Origin: Takakia lepidozioides
Taxonomy: Eukaryota > Streptophyta > Takakiopsida > Takakiales > Takakiaceae
Length of the DNA: 64,000 nt
Direction: 5' to 3'
NCBI GenBank assembly: GCA_030704615.1
Contig: CM060731.1
Location: forward strand, 2,170,001 to 2,234,000
The notes under the pieces were generated by a model. The model saw only the letters and a list, made by a program, of their open reading frames with translations. It was not told the DNA's origin and did not search any database. Below, piece after piece: positions 33,620-45,282 of this stretch. The stretch's first letter is position 1, and each line of letters opens with the position of its first letter. A program made the translations under genes and the position numbers.

Positions 33620-34335
33620 ATTTTTTTTCATGAATTTATTGAGTAGTAATATATCCAAGTTGGCCCAAGTGTCCAACGTCATCTAATTCCAAATGCATTT
33701 TTTTTCCACAGAGCCTACGACCAGATTTGAACCGGAGACCTTTCTTTTCATATCTCTTCTTTTGAGGCTCCAACCATTGTCCATGAATGCCCATTTCGTA
33801 TTTTTTTGTGAATTTCCAGCGACCAAAAGTACTTGGAATTCCACATCTCCCACATTGTAGGTCCAAAAATTATGAGACCAAGCCCGTGCACCCCTCCTCG
33901 TCGAGGGCGTTCCAACGACACCAAGCACCAGGGCTGGCCCCGCGGTTTGGGAGATCTCAAAACAAAACAAAACAAACATCTTGCTTCATATATTGATTAG
34001 CGCCCTCAGATCCTATAGGAAGACAATTCTAGCGATGACCGAAGGTCGAGAGCTAGTTTAGCATGGAGCGTGAATAGGGTGCCATAGTTCCATGTCATCG
34101 TCGCCACGTCGGCGTCGACAGCCACGTCATCGTCATTTTTGTGTGTCGGTTGTAACGGAAGTTCGTAGAGACGGCGAGTTTCAAAGACTCGAGTGAAATT
34201 CTTATACTGGTTGAGCTCCTTGTCTTTGCTTTGTAGATGCGAATGGACTGAATCATGATACCACGGATGTGAGAGAGGGGTGAGTGTATGTGACAAAACA
34301 AAAGGGAACAAAAATTACTACAAAAAGCCTTCACA
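33620..34335. other. no gene recognised
   Basis: There are short open frames on both strands without motifs. One minus frame covers an AAACAAAACAAAAC run near 33,960. Nothing can be supported. Confidence 0.4.
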
Positions 34336-34351
34336 CAAGAAAGGCTATCTA

Positions 34352-36240
34352 AGAGGGCCGGATTTCAAGCTCAAGATTACCTATGATTCCCTGTGGATCC
34401 ATAACTGCAAGAAACCTGCATGGGTAGATGGTCAACTGGAAGCGCAGCAGTAGCACAATTGATAAAATCAGGCACTGCTAATGAAGGTACCTTCTTCAAC
34501 ACATTTCATCATTTTTCCCCCTCTTATCAGAATCGGCCCTAAAATTCCATGTTGAATTCTGCAAATTAGCTGGTTGAATGAATCTTTGATAGTTTGGAGT
34601 GACTTTGACATGATACTGCCAACATGACAACAGGAAAGTATCCAAAAACACGTAATAGAGATGAGGAGTAGCTGTGGAATGAATACTTTTCTTACCCCAG
34701 TCAATGGTGGGACAACCAAGGCAAAAAGGTTAATGCCTGTTAGATTATAGAGAATAGCAGACGCAATTCAGCATAAGAACTAGTGTGATAAGCTAAATTG
34801 GGTGTTTCCTAGAACAAATATAGGCTGTGATTATCAGCTGCAAGGCAAGGAAGTATGCATGATTTGTGCAGAAGCAGTGATAGCTGAAGGAGCAGGGATA
34901 GAGTGTGGGTCCAGATTCATCCAAGAGGGCCAGATTTCAAGCACAAGATTACCTATGATTCCCTGTGGATCTATAGTTACAAGAAACCTGCATGGGTAGA
35001 TGGTCAATTAAAAGCAGCTGCTGCAGCGGCACAGTTGATAAAATCAGGCACCTCAACCATGACCACAACTTCTGAAACAGGATGAAGAGAGGGGTCCACA
35101 ATGCCTCTTCTGGCACTTCTGGGCATGTGAAGATGCTTTGTGAGGCAGGCAGACTAAAAGAGGCTCTACAGACTTTAAACCAATGAGGCATTTCAGCAGA
35201 TTCAGATACGTTTGTCTGTCTCTTGATTAAGTGCATCAAGATGAAAGGTCTGGAAGCTGGAAAGCAGGTGCACACTCACATTATCCAAAGTGGATTCACG
35301 CCAAGTGTTTTTTTCCTCAACACCCTTGTCAACAAATATGTGTTAAGTGCGGGAGCATCATGGATGCTCACCAAGTGCTCAACCGAATGCCTCAACGATC
35401 GATCTTTGATCACGTGGAATATAATGTTGGCAGGATTTACCAAGCATGGGTGTGGTAGGAATGCTTTGGAGACCTATGTGCAAATGCTGCATAAAGGGGT
35501 GAAGCCCAACCACATCACATTTGTTTGTGTTTGCAATGCGTGTGCAAGCCTGGGAGCTCTGGAAAACTAGGGGAAAGAGGCCCATGGTGACATCGTCAAA
35601 GCTGGAATTGTACCAGATGTCATTATGAACACTGCGCCCTGGTGGACATGTATGCCAAATGTGGGTGCATTGAGGATGCGAAGGGAGTTTTCAACACTAT
35701 GGCTGAACGAGATGTGGTGTCGTGGCAAGGTATGCATAGCAGGGACGTGGGATGGTGGCTTTGGAGACCTATGATCAAATGATGGGGGAATGGGTGAAGC
35801 CCAACCCCATCACGTTTGTGTGCATTTGCAATGCATATGCAAGCCTGGCAGCCCTGGAAAAGGGCTAAGAGGTGCATGGTTACATCGCGAAAGCTGGAAT
35901 TATTGTTCCAGATGTGATTCTGAACAATACCCTCGTGGACATGTATGCCAAATGTAGGAGGTATTTCAGCAGATTCAGATAGGTTTGTCTGTCTCTTACT
36001 TAAGTGCATCAAGATGAAAGGTCTGTAAGGTGCAATTGGGGTGTTTGCTAGATAAATTATGGTTTGTCATCGTAGCTCTTAGCTGCAAGGTGGAGATTTT
36101 GTTTTTGCCAAGGTAGGGATAACTGGAGGTGGTGATGGAGTTGTGGGTCCAGGTCCATCCGAGAGGGCCAGATCTCAAGCACAAGAGTACCAATGAGCTG
36201 CCGTGGATTGATAGCTGCAAGAAATCTGCTTCACCATGAC
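34352..36240 (+). repeat. three dispersed copies of a block of about 100-140 bases
   Basis: AGAGGGCCAGATTTCAAGC..CTATGATTCCCTGTGGATC..GAAACCTGCATGGGTAGATG occurs at about 34,352-34,475, 34,923-35,055 and, more weakly, 36,158-36,235. The first two extend to TTGATAAAATCAGGCAC. Each precedes PPR-like sequence, so the blocks look like the upstream part of a duplicated PPR gene. Confidence 0.75.
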
Positions 36241-36465
36241 AACCACTTCCAAAAGGGGACCAAGAGAGGGAGTCTAGAAGATGTCTTCTTGTGCTTCTGG
36301 GCAAAGGACACCAGGTGAGGCAGGACAACTGAAAGAGGCTCTGCAAACTTTGAACCAAGGAGGTATTTCAGCACATTCAGATACTTCTGTCTGTCTCCTG
36401 CATAAGTGCATCAAGATGAAAGACCTAACAGTTGCAATGTCTTGCTGCAAGGGAATGCACGAGAG
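35100..36465 (+). pseudogene. PPR-protein gene remnants
   Basis: Broken frames encode typical plant pentatricopeptide repeat phrases. Examples are CIKMKGLEAGKQVHTHIIQSG, KCGSIMDAHQVLNRMPQRS, MLHKGVKPNHITFVCVCNA, VDMYAKCGCIEDAKGVFNTM and a second partial copy from about 36,280 (LLHKCIKMKDLTVA). Frameshifts and stops occur every few dozen codons. Intact PPR proteins bind organelle RNA. These are dead fragments, related to the pieces at 47.8 and 55.4 kb. Confidence 0.8.
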
Positions 36466-36556
36466 TTGCATCAACCCAAGGTCAAGGGAAACAAACAGAA
36501 ACAAACATGTAGAAGCAGGAATATGGAAATTCCAGATGAAGGAAGATGTATCTCAC

Positions 36557-37420
36557 CGTGTACATGTACTCCATGAAAGCCTCACGGGTCAACGAGTACC
36601 ACGTTTCCGATGTCTTGGAGCTTTCGCACTTCTTGTACGTCTCTGCTGAAAGGATGGTCTTGAAGTTCGTCAAGGGCATCTGCCCGATCCTTTGTATCCT
36701 ATATAGTGTGTGAACCAGACTCGTTTTGACATGCGATGTCTCCGTCCCTCTGCAGAATGATATCTGAAAGTCAGAATGAAATTCAACGACTTGAATCAAA
36801 GAACCACGGAACCATAAGTGGAACATGTAGAATGAGAAACCAACCTGTTCACATCATTCATTGCCGTCAGAAGACCCATCATGTTCCCGTCACAATCCAG
36901 CACCATCGATCGAACAGAGTAATGTCACTCTTCCTCCTGTGAGTGCAGCCTCCCAATGACAGCCATCCATGCAAGCAACCGGTGGTTGCCATCCCAAACA
37001 TGAAACATCTTCCCTGAGAATGCCCGGGTGGAAGGTTTCCTGGAGAGAAGAAGTTCGAAGGATTCGTTCACGTGTCTGGGATCCCAGGAGTCCACGATTG
37101 ACTCATCCACAAGGAGCTCATTGCCTCTGGAATCCTTTGTAGAAACGTAAAAGACTGCGGATCCATCCAAATACCCATGAACAAACTCGGCCTCCAGTTT
37201 GAGAATGTCCTTGATGAGGGGTGGACGAACGACGGGCATGGAAACCAACCTACACAGGGGAATCTTCAACCTCCCACCCGGGGCAAACATACAGCGGCTT
37301 TGCTTTCATAGAACTCATCGTCAACATCAACAATGATCTCCTTCCCTTGCCCCGAAGGGATCTCCTCCGCCACACTTTGCATCTTCTCCTGCAGGGTTGT
37401 TCATTCAAATTGATATAAGA
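36557..37420 (-). pseudogene. ParB-like gene, copy 2, truncated
   Basis: Right to left: an acidic N-terminus with DDEFYESKAA, a small frame-changing deletion near 37,300, then GGRLKIPLCRLVSMPVVRPP, DILKLEAEFVHGYLDGSAVF and KMFHVWDGNHRLLAW (DGNHRL at 36,976-36,993). An in-frame TGA at 36,925 is followed, in the same frame, by sequence matching copy 1 up to a donor at 36,845. A second exon (about 36,757-36,557) keeps TSLVHTLYRIQRIG, TWYSLTREAFMEYM and a GTGAGA donor. PPR debris replaces everything downstream, so the methyltransferase half is lost. The hairpin array lies directly on its 5' side. Matching exon borders with copy 1 support the gene model for both. Confidence 0.75.
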
Positions 37421-37479
37421 GAGAGGCATGAAACGATGGTGTTTGAGCATGGCAGACAGGCCCTGTGTGGCCAAATTTC

Positions 37480-39490
37480 TCACCAGAAAACAAGCATTGT
37501 GGGGGCCGAAAACACTGTGCGTTGCCGCACAATGTTTCAGCTTCCAAATTCAAGTATTTTGAACATGATATTTGGCACTATTCAGATGAAAAAAGCAATG
37601 ACAAGGTGGGCTCAAACAGTGTGCGTTGACGCACACTGTTTGAGCTGCCTGGTAAGTGTGCATTGAACCTCAAAGACATGCCCCATGATGCCGAATTTCA
37701 CAAGAAAAAAACAATGACAAGGTGGGCTCAAACAGTGTGCGTTGACGCACACTGTTTGAGTTGCCAGGTAAGTGTTCATTGAGCCTCAAAGACATGCCCT
37801 TAGTGGCCGATTTTCAGATGAAAAAAACAAAGAAAATGTGAGCTCAAACAGTGTGCGATGACGCACACTGTTTGAGCTGCCAGGTAAGTGTTCCTTGATC
37901 CTCACAGACGTACCTTGTGTTGCCGAATATCACAGGAAAAAAACAATGACAAGGTGGGCTCAAACAGTGTGCGTTGACGCACACTGTTTGAGCTGCCAGG
38001 TAAGTGTTCATTGATCATCAAATACATACCTTTTGTGGCCGATTTTTAGATGAGAAGGGCATTGACAAGGTGAGCTCAAACAGTGTGCGTTGACGCACAC
38101 TGTTTGAGCTGCCAGATAAGTGTTCATTGATCCTCAGAGACATGCCCTATGTGGCCGATTTTCAGACAAAAAAAACAATGACAAGGTGAGCTCAAACAGT
38201 GTGCATTGACGCACACTGTTTGAGCTGCCAGGTAAGTGATGATTGATCCTCAAATACATGCCTTATGTGGCCGATTTCAGATGAAAAAGACAATGACAAG
38301 GTGAGCTCATACAGTGTGCGTTGACACACACGGTTTGAGCTGCCAGGTATGTGATGATTGATCCTCAAATACATGCTGTTTGTGGCATTTTTCAGATGAA
38401 AAAAAATAATGAGAAGATGGGCTCAAATAGTGTGTGCCAACGCACACTGTTTGAGCTGCTAGGTAAGTGTTCATTGATCCTCAGTTACATGCCCTGTGTG
38501 GCCGATTTTCAAACGAAAAAACAATGAGAAGGTGGGCTCAAACAGTGTGCGTTGACGCACACTGTTTGAGCTGCCAGGTAAGTGTTCATTGATCCTCAAA
38601 TACATGCCCTTTGTGGCCAAATTTAAGATGAAAAAAACAAAGTAAAGGTGAGCTCAAACAGTGTGCGTTGGCGCACACTGTTTGAGCTGCCAGGTAAATG
38701 TTCATTGATCCTCACAGACATGCCCTGTATTGCCGAATTTCACAGGAAAAAAACAGTTACAAGTGTGCGTTGACGCACACTGTTGAGCTGCTAGGTAAGT
38801 GTTCATTGATCATCAAATACATGCCCTTTGTGGCCAATTTCCAGATGAAAAGAACAATGAGAAGGTGGGCTCAAACAGTGTGCGCCAACGCACACTGTTT
38901 GAGCTGCCAGGTAAGTGTTCATTGATCCTCAGAAACATGCCCTATGTGGCCGATTTTCAAACGAAAAAAACAATGACAAGGTGAGCTCAAATAGTGTGCG
39001 TTGACGCACTCTGTTTGAGCTGCCAGGTAAGTGATGATTGATCCTCAAATACATGCCGTTTGTGGCCGTTTTTCAGATGAAAATCAATGAGAAGGTGGGC
39101 TCAAACAGTGTGCGCCAACGCACACTGTTTGAGCTACCAGGTAAGTGTTCATTGATCCTCAGAGACACGCCCTGTGTGGCCGATTTTGAAACGAAAAAAA
39201 CAATGACAAGGTGAGTTCAAACAGTGTGCGTTGACGCACACTGCTGGAGCTACTAGGAAATTGATGATTGAACCTCAAAGAGATACCCTGGCTGGGTAAT
39301 TTTTTTGTGAGAAGAACAATGATAAGGGGGGCTCAAACAGTGTGCGTCAAGGCACACTGTTTGAGCTTCCAAATAGTGGAGGATTGAACCGGGCATAGTG
39401 GCCCTATCTGGCCGTTTTGCACACCAACAACCAAGTAAAATGGGGGGCTCAAACAGTGTGCGTCAACGCACACTGTTTGAGCTTCTTGTT
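37480..39490. repeat. satellite of about 18 hairpin units, period about 116 bp
   Basis: Each unit carries the arm AGCTCAAACAGTGTGCG, a 4-base loop, and the exact inverse arm CGCACACTGTTTGAGCT. Hairpins sit near 37,515 (weak), 37,610, 37,725, 37,842, 37,958, 38,074, 38,190, 38,307, 38,423, 38,537, 38,654, 38,764 (short), 38,872, 38,989, 39,101, 39,217, 39,336 and 39,448. The loop varies (TTGA, CCAA, TTGG, ATGA, TCAA) while the arms are mostly unchanged. After each hairpin comes CCAGGTAAGTG, a consensus splice donor. Before most comes TTTTCAGATGAAAAA, acceptor-like. The spacing between the two is about 50 bases. Confidence 0.9.
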
Positions 39491-39820
39491 CGCGGTTGAT
39501 GCAACCTGGCAGAGATGCCGTGTGTAGACTATGTTCATATCAAAATACAATCTCAACTGGGGTTCACATCAGCATTGAAGCACAAAGGTGGGTTTCAAAG
39601 ATTGTACCTTTTTTTTTGCTGCTCCTGAAGACTCCCCAATCGCCGGGGACCCTTTGCGCTTCGGACTGCTCTCCACGCATCGCATGTTCTGGAGCATCTT
39701 CCCCATCCTCTCTTCCACTATGAGGTTCTTCGTGAGGCCAGCATCAACATCATCTTCGGCGTCTGTCTCTCCCTCGGATGCAGTGTCATCCTCACCTGTT
39801 CTTGGAACTATGGCAGGCTG

Positions 39821-42077
39821 CTATTCTTCTCCGGATTCTTGCTCTTCCATCGCCATACTTTCCTCTTTGCCCTCTTCTTCCGCCTTTTCCTCTTCGTCCA
39901 CTCTTTCCATCCTCATTCTATATCTGGCTCTATTCCTGTTTCTAGAGCTCGTGAAGTATAATGACTTCCTTCTCTTCCTCCTCCGCTGGAAACAAGGGCT
40001 CCCCACGATGCCTCTAGAGCTCTCCAGTTTGACGTTTGCAACAAGGGTTGCTATGGCATGTAAGCATCAACAAAATCGTACCGGGGCCCTTGCCTCCACC
40101 CCGTCCCATCAGAAAATTGCGGTACCTGGTTTGTTGTGTAAGTGCCCGCACCATGTCATCAGCAGTGGCCACATACAAGTCACGACCTGCTTTGGTAGAT
40201 TGTTGCATCCAAGCGTTGTGAACAGTCTCCGCCAAATTACAGGATGGCATGTCGGCCAAGTCCTCCAAGGACATGTCCTGTAGGAGGCATTGCATGGAAA
40301 TGTGAGGAACGAAAGGAAATGGAAGAGGTTCTGCAAGCAACAATCCAAGAACCCCAAATGAACAGGCACGATGCAAAATTTGTGTTTTTGGGATTGAAGA
40401 GGATTACCGTCGTCATGAAAGCTCCCCACTGTCTGTACCTCAAGTGCCAGAAAACCAACCAGTCCTCCAACTCCTTCAGATGGATACCAGCAGCAGCACC
40501 AGAGGAGAACCACCAAGCTTGGATTGCCTGGTAAGTGCTCTCAGCTTCTCCCATTGAGGTGACATTTTTGTACTTGAGACAGAGCCTTCTGTGCTCCAAC
40601 TGAAGGTCAGGGTGAATGCAGCGCTTTGTATGACGTGCCAGAGATTGACTCCAATGGAAGAGGCATGTGCGCTCCTTATTTTCCATTGAGACCTTAGGAT
40701 CCCCCGAACCAAACACGCGCCGCACTGCATTGAAATTTGCCTGTGCACTATCAGCCATGAAGCCCGCAAAATTTGTGTTCTGTATTCCATTGCACTGCAT
40801 GACGGCCAGGAGCGAATTTCACATGAGCATCTGGGATTCAGTGTCCTCCGACTACATATCACAACTATTGAGAGCACACGCTGGTACGCTGGATCATACA
40901 CATGGCACGCCATGGTTGTCCAACCCTTTACCCGTTTACAGTGATCAAACATCAACCAACATTTAGCCAAATCTCCTCCAGGTTGCATTCGGCGGACAAT
41001 GCTCACACCACTGCCTTCGCCCATTGCGGACATCTTGAACAAATACACCTTGGACGAGCCCTGGCCAGGGAAGATACTGTTTTGAATGAATTCATAGCGA
41101 CTTCTCCGTTTGAGGTCCATAATGTTGTCCATGAATCCAGCAGTGCCTGTGCCGACTCTGAGTGCATTCACCTGGTTTCGAATATTGGGAGAGCTCAACA
41201 TGGAGAAATGGTCCATCACTGCATCAAGCAAATCTGCATCCAGCATTGGTTGTGTCGAATCCCCTTCACCCAGTATGTGTTTTTCCAGGAAAGCCTTGCT
41301 AGCTGCAAGCGCTATAGCAGAAGGTGTTACACAAGGGGCATTGTGGAACTCCTGCTTCAGCAGATTTCTAGCGATGTCCACGCTATCCCTGCAACTTCCT
41401 TTGGACACAGGATACTCGTGTGCACCCATATGAATGCAGGCACGAGTCATTGTCTTGCATCGGTGTGCCACCTGGTACATACGAGCGTGGCACATAGAAA
41501 CACAGGACGGGGAAAGTTTGCAGAACCTGCACACAAAAGTATTGGTCTTGGGAGGGGCAAGTCCTGGGATGAAAGGATTCAGGGGCACACCTTCCCACTC
41601 ACTTTCGTTTGGTCGAGCGCTGTTTCTCATCCGAGGGCAAGAAATATTCAGGCACTTGCAATGCCCAACGCAAACCGACCTTCGAAATTTCAATCCAATG
41701 TCGTTGTGGATGTTCGACGTTTTTGTCCTGCACCAAAGGTGTCCGTCATGTTTCTTGTCCATGCCCTGCAGAAGCCCAGCCAGTCCATTGGAAGACGTGG
41801 GAGGGTTGAGCTCAAACAAGATGTCCCCATCAAACTGTGCTGGCACGTATTAAACCCGCTGCACACGAAGGGACTCCCAATCAACAAAACGCAGCTCGCT
41901 CTTGCACCCAGGCATCCCTGCGAGGGCTTTCAATTTTGGAATGACACTCGTTATCTCTTGCAATTCGTCATCATCCAAGAATGGAGTCTGCACTGGCGGA
42001 GGCATCTCATAAACATCCTCCGAGGACGAGTCTGAAAGAGTCACGAATGTAGTGGATGTGCTCACCTCTTGTTTCAC
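39821..42077 (-). pseudogene. Mutator-like transposase beside ParB copy 2
   Basis: Right to left: an acidic Ser-rich start, an in-frame TAA at about 41,850, then QFDGDILFELNPP. A cysteine-rich region follows (HCKCLNISC, CRFCKLSPSC, CHARMYQVAHRC, ACIHMGAHEYPV), then helical sequence and WLMFDHCKRVKGWTTMACHV, the first DDE block. The frame shifts near 40,865. FMADSAQANFNAVRRVFG (second Asp) and CLFHWSQSLARHTKRCI follow. After another shift near 40,400 comes the CNLAETVHNAWMQQS block and a tail that becomes Glu-rich (39,821-40,006). The order fits Mutator-like transposases; a related eukaryotic DDE family is possible. The N-terminal block DGDILFEL recurs at 54.0 kb. Broken as read. Confidence 0.7.
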
Positions 42078-42079
42078 AT

Positions 42080-43275
42080 GAACTGTGCCCTTTTGCTACA
42101 CAACCGATGCTGCATTTCCAGGGGTAATGACTGATCCTGCTGATTGTCTTCTCTCTTTTCCAAGGACACGGTATGTGCCTAGAAGGACTCTCCACTTCCT
42201 TCCACACTCACCAACCAATGGTTTCTCCAAGTGTCCAGAATCCAAATTCCCATCCTCGTCATACACCTCTTTTTGAACAAGCAGAGAACCCAATTCCAGT
42301 GGGAACACTGTAACCAGCTCATCCTCATGAACAACTGCAAACCCATTGTTGTCTGCAGTAGCAGTCAGTGGAAGACTACCTGCATTGAAATGAAATCGGG
42401 CGAGTCTATCTCGCTACCTCGACATGTTTTCCTACGCTGACCGAAAGTTGCGATTCACAACGGAATCCCCGAACTGATAGCCCGTAATTCTCGAAAGGGG
42501 ATCCACCACAAACAAATTGAGGTCAACAAGGGTAGCACTAACCCAAAAGGCTGCGGGCGATGCATCAAAAGGATGTAGGAATGACATGCACTGAACTTCG
42601 CAGACAACCACGCTGAGAGACACCAACCAGAAAAACTGTTTTCAAAGACAAGAAGCCACAAGAAGCCGTGCTGTTTTTGGATGAAAAACAAACCCTGAAC
42701 ATGACATGAAACCATCCATTATGGAAAGACGGCAACAACCCTGGAGAGCAGTAAACAGGAAGACCCCGAATATAATGAGGTTGTGCTGTGTCAGAAGAGC
42801 ACAGCACAAACACTGACACTCCAAGAGTCACCTCGCACGGATGTGTGCAACACAAGATCATTTCCGACACAACCCTTTATACCGAATGACCCCATGGCGA
42901 CGATGACGGCAAAATGCAAACCACAGGGTAGGCAGTACGACACACGTGGATGCATATGTGAAGCATAACATTTATGGCGAATCTGCAAGAACTGCTCGAA
43001 ATTGAACTAGCATTAGATTTCTACGGCACTTCCGAATTTGAAAGAATGCAAGAAGGCCGCCATGTATTGGCAGGCGGCGAAGTACATCTGACATATATCA
43101 CAAGTACATGCAACGGATGTACATATTTTCTAGTACTTTATTTCTTGGATAATACAAAGACGCCGAAATGGATGAATTCCGTTCGCACACAATAAACACA
43201 CCCGCATCCAAATACGGTTGACAATGTCCAATTTTGATTTTGGCTAAGGGCTGCGAGTAGGTCCGGAGACCCATC
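42080..43275. other. 5' flank of the transposase, no gene recognised
   Basis: Short open frames occur on both strands without conserved motifs. This region separates the leftward transposase from the rightward SWIM ORF, so it may hold a divergent promoter. I see no clear TATA element. Confidence 0.35.
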
Positions 43276-43279
43276 GAAG

Positions 43280-44440
43280 ATGGCCAGAGCTCTGAACAGG
43301 TGCACTGAAGGCTCCCCTTTGCAATCCAGGCTCCCTCATTTGGAAGGCGAGGAAAGATTTGGATCATGCAAAAGGAAATTGAACACTCTTCCAGGGTCAG
43401 ATGGAGATTCCCATCGCCCAGATAGGGTCAATTTCTCTGTGCCAAAGGTGTCTCCAGTGCAGAGTAAGTCGTGTGCCAGCCCCTTCCCAGGTGGGTCCTC
43501 CTCCAGTGGAGCAGGTGCAGAACATGCAAGCACAGTAGCAGGAATCCCATTGGAGGAGGTGGTGGCCATGGTGCAGGAATCTGATTGCATTGATAGTGAG
43601 TGGCATATAGAACGCACCCCACCAGGATGTAGAGTTGCTTGCATGGCAATTCGGACCCCTCTTTCAAGAAATACAAATAAAAAATATGCAAAGGCTCCAG
43701 GGGGACTCCAGCTCCAACATTCACAGGGTTGTTCCGACCTTATCATAGTGGGGAGTCAAAGGACCACAAGTTCTGGTTTTGCCCAGACGATATGGTACGA
43801 TGCGTCAAGGGAACAGTTCGTCCTTCGGTGATAATGAAACCCCCTCCCCCCGCAATTCGGCCTGTGAAACTTGGGACGTCGCTGTCAACAACCGAGATAA
43901 GCATGCTGGAGGAGGGAGGGTTTTGTCTTGCACGGTCCCGGGTAGTGCCCTTGTGCACTGTCGGCACAGATGTGCACATGCTCCGGCAATGCCTCCACCC
44001 GGTGCCGACTCCCACCCAACAAAAAGAGATGGAAAAACAGTGCGTCGTGTCGCTTCGGTGCAGATCACGAATGCAAGATGAAATTGGCTAGAATTTTGCA
44101 GGCTCGGGTGGCTCGTATCACCGAAGTCCCTGCCCCGGGGTATGGACGGATTTACACAGTGTTGTCTATTGGCTCAGTTCTTCATGGAAAAGAATATCAG
44201 GTTACCGTGGGGAATTTCCCTACTTGCACTTGTCCGGATTTTGTAACGATGCGTGAGGGCGCTCTCGGCATGAGAGGGAAGTGGGTCCCCTGCAAGCATC
44301 AATATTACATATACCTTGTAATTATGTGTTGCGACGGTAAGAGAGACCAATTCATTCACCAAGCCACACTAGGCTACGGAGAAGTCATCACCCTTCTACA
44401 GCGGGACACCTCACGTAGGGCTCCGCCAAATTCTCTTTGA
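43280..44440 (+). pseudogene. SWIM-finger ORF with HKFWFCPDD domain
   Basis: The first frame (43,280-43,705) encodes a Ser/Gly-rich stretch and CRVACMAIRTPLSRNTNKKY. After a one-base shift it continues as PTFTGLFRPYHSGESKDHKF and WFCPDDMVRCVKGTVRP, a block repeated at 44.9-45.1 kb. A further shift near 44,050 leads to KLARILQARVARITEVP..GKEYQVTVGNFPTCTCPDF and VPCKHQYYIYLVIM, a SWIM zinc finger (CxC at 44,223, CxH at 44,290). The stop is at 44,440. SWIM proteins bind nucleic acid and often accompany Mutator-like transposases. Here the ORF is on the opposite strand from the transposase, so it may be a second gene of the same element. The function of the WFCPDD block is unknown. Confidence 0.6.
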
Positions 44441-44689
44441 ACACATACGAGCCATGCCCGCTTCCCACGCTGGTTTCCAGGTTACCGTATGAAAACTTTA
44501 CATTTAGGACAAACACATACATTTCGTTCACGGAACCAGGGCAAATGCACATGCCATTCTTTGTAAGCGTCTATCTGTGAATTAAAATAAAGTGTGTCAA
44601 TCATTCTGAGCTCAATTCTGCCATATTTTCATATTCCTCTTTTTGTGCAGGCATTGCAGACATGGTGCATGGTGGCCCCCTTTGTTTTG

Positions 44690-44875
44690 TCCACGGTAAT
44701 AGGCCCTCTTCTTGCAATCCTCGCCTATAGGACCTGCTTCTCCAGCAGATTTGTGCCGCTCACGCTTCCTTGAAGCGTGAGCTCAGCTCACGCTTTGCAG
44801 CTACAACGTGAGCTCAGTTCCCAGGCTCACGGGGCTGGGCTCACGCCGTAGCTACGCTGAGAACGCACCATTGCT
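44690..44875. repeat. GTGAGC / GCTCAC inverted repeats
   Basis: GAAGCGTGAGCTCAGCTCACGCTT and neighbouring GCTCACG words form overlapping palindromes. CGCCTATAGGACC resembles the CCTATAACCG module seen at 45.9, 46.5 and 55.2 kb. This looks like a transposon end region. Confidence 0.5.
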
Positions 44876-44884
44876 CGGTCTCGA

Positions 44885-45178
44885 GTGAAGTGCACGGCAA
44901 TCAGAGCAAACAATCGTGAGAAATGCAAGTCCTCCATATCCAGAGGCAAGGTCCGCACTCCGGCTCCAACCTTCACTGGTTTGTTCACGCCTTACGGGCA
45001 AGCCGAGGTGAAGAACCACAAATTCTGGTTCTGCCCTGACGACTATGGTAGGTGCGTGCGTGGGACTGTGCGACCATTGGTTGTCATGAAGCCTCCTCCA
45101 CCAAGCGTTTGGCCTGTGAAGGTGGGGACACATCTCCCCATTCTGCCCACTCTGTTCACGCACCCACCAAGAACGTGA
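44885..45178 (+). pseudogene. second copy of the HKFWFCPDD domain
   Basis: VKCTAIRANNREKCKSS, then APTFTGLFTPYGQAEVKNHK, FWFCPDDYGRCVRGTVRP and MKPPPPSVWPVKVGT align directly with 43,630-43,880 but with a cleaner frame. It ends at a stop soon after and has no SWIM finger. Cys, His, Trp and Asp are kept between the copies, which suggests a small metal-binding fold. I do not recognise a named family. Confidence 0.5.
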
Positions 45179-45282
45179 CACCTCGCCTCACCTATTTAGC
45201 CAATGCACGCATCTCATTATACACGGTCTTCATATCACTCGTCATAACCAAGCTGATATTTGTATTATTATTATTGGGTGAG

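Noticed and set aside
37480-39490. CRISPR array
   Set aside because: Regular spacing and palindromic repeats suggest one, but the spacers are themselves repeats, the units are 116 bp, the genome is eukaryotic and there are no cas genes.
40902-42035. 377-codon plus-strand frame opposite the transposase
   Set aside because: It is the antisense shadow of a long transposase frame. Protein motifs are only on minus.
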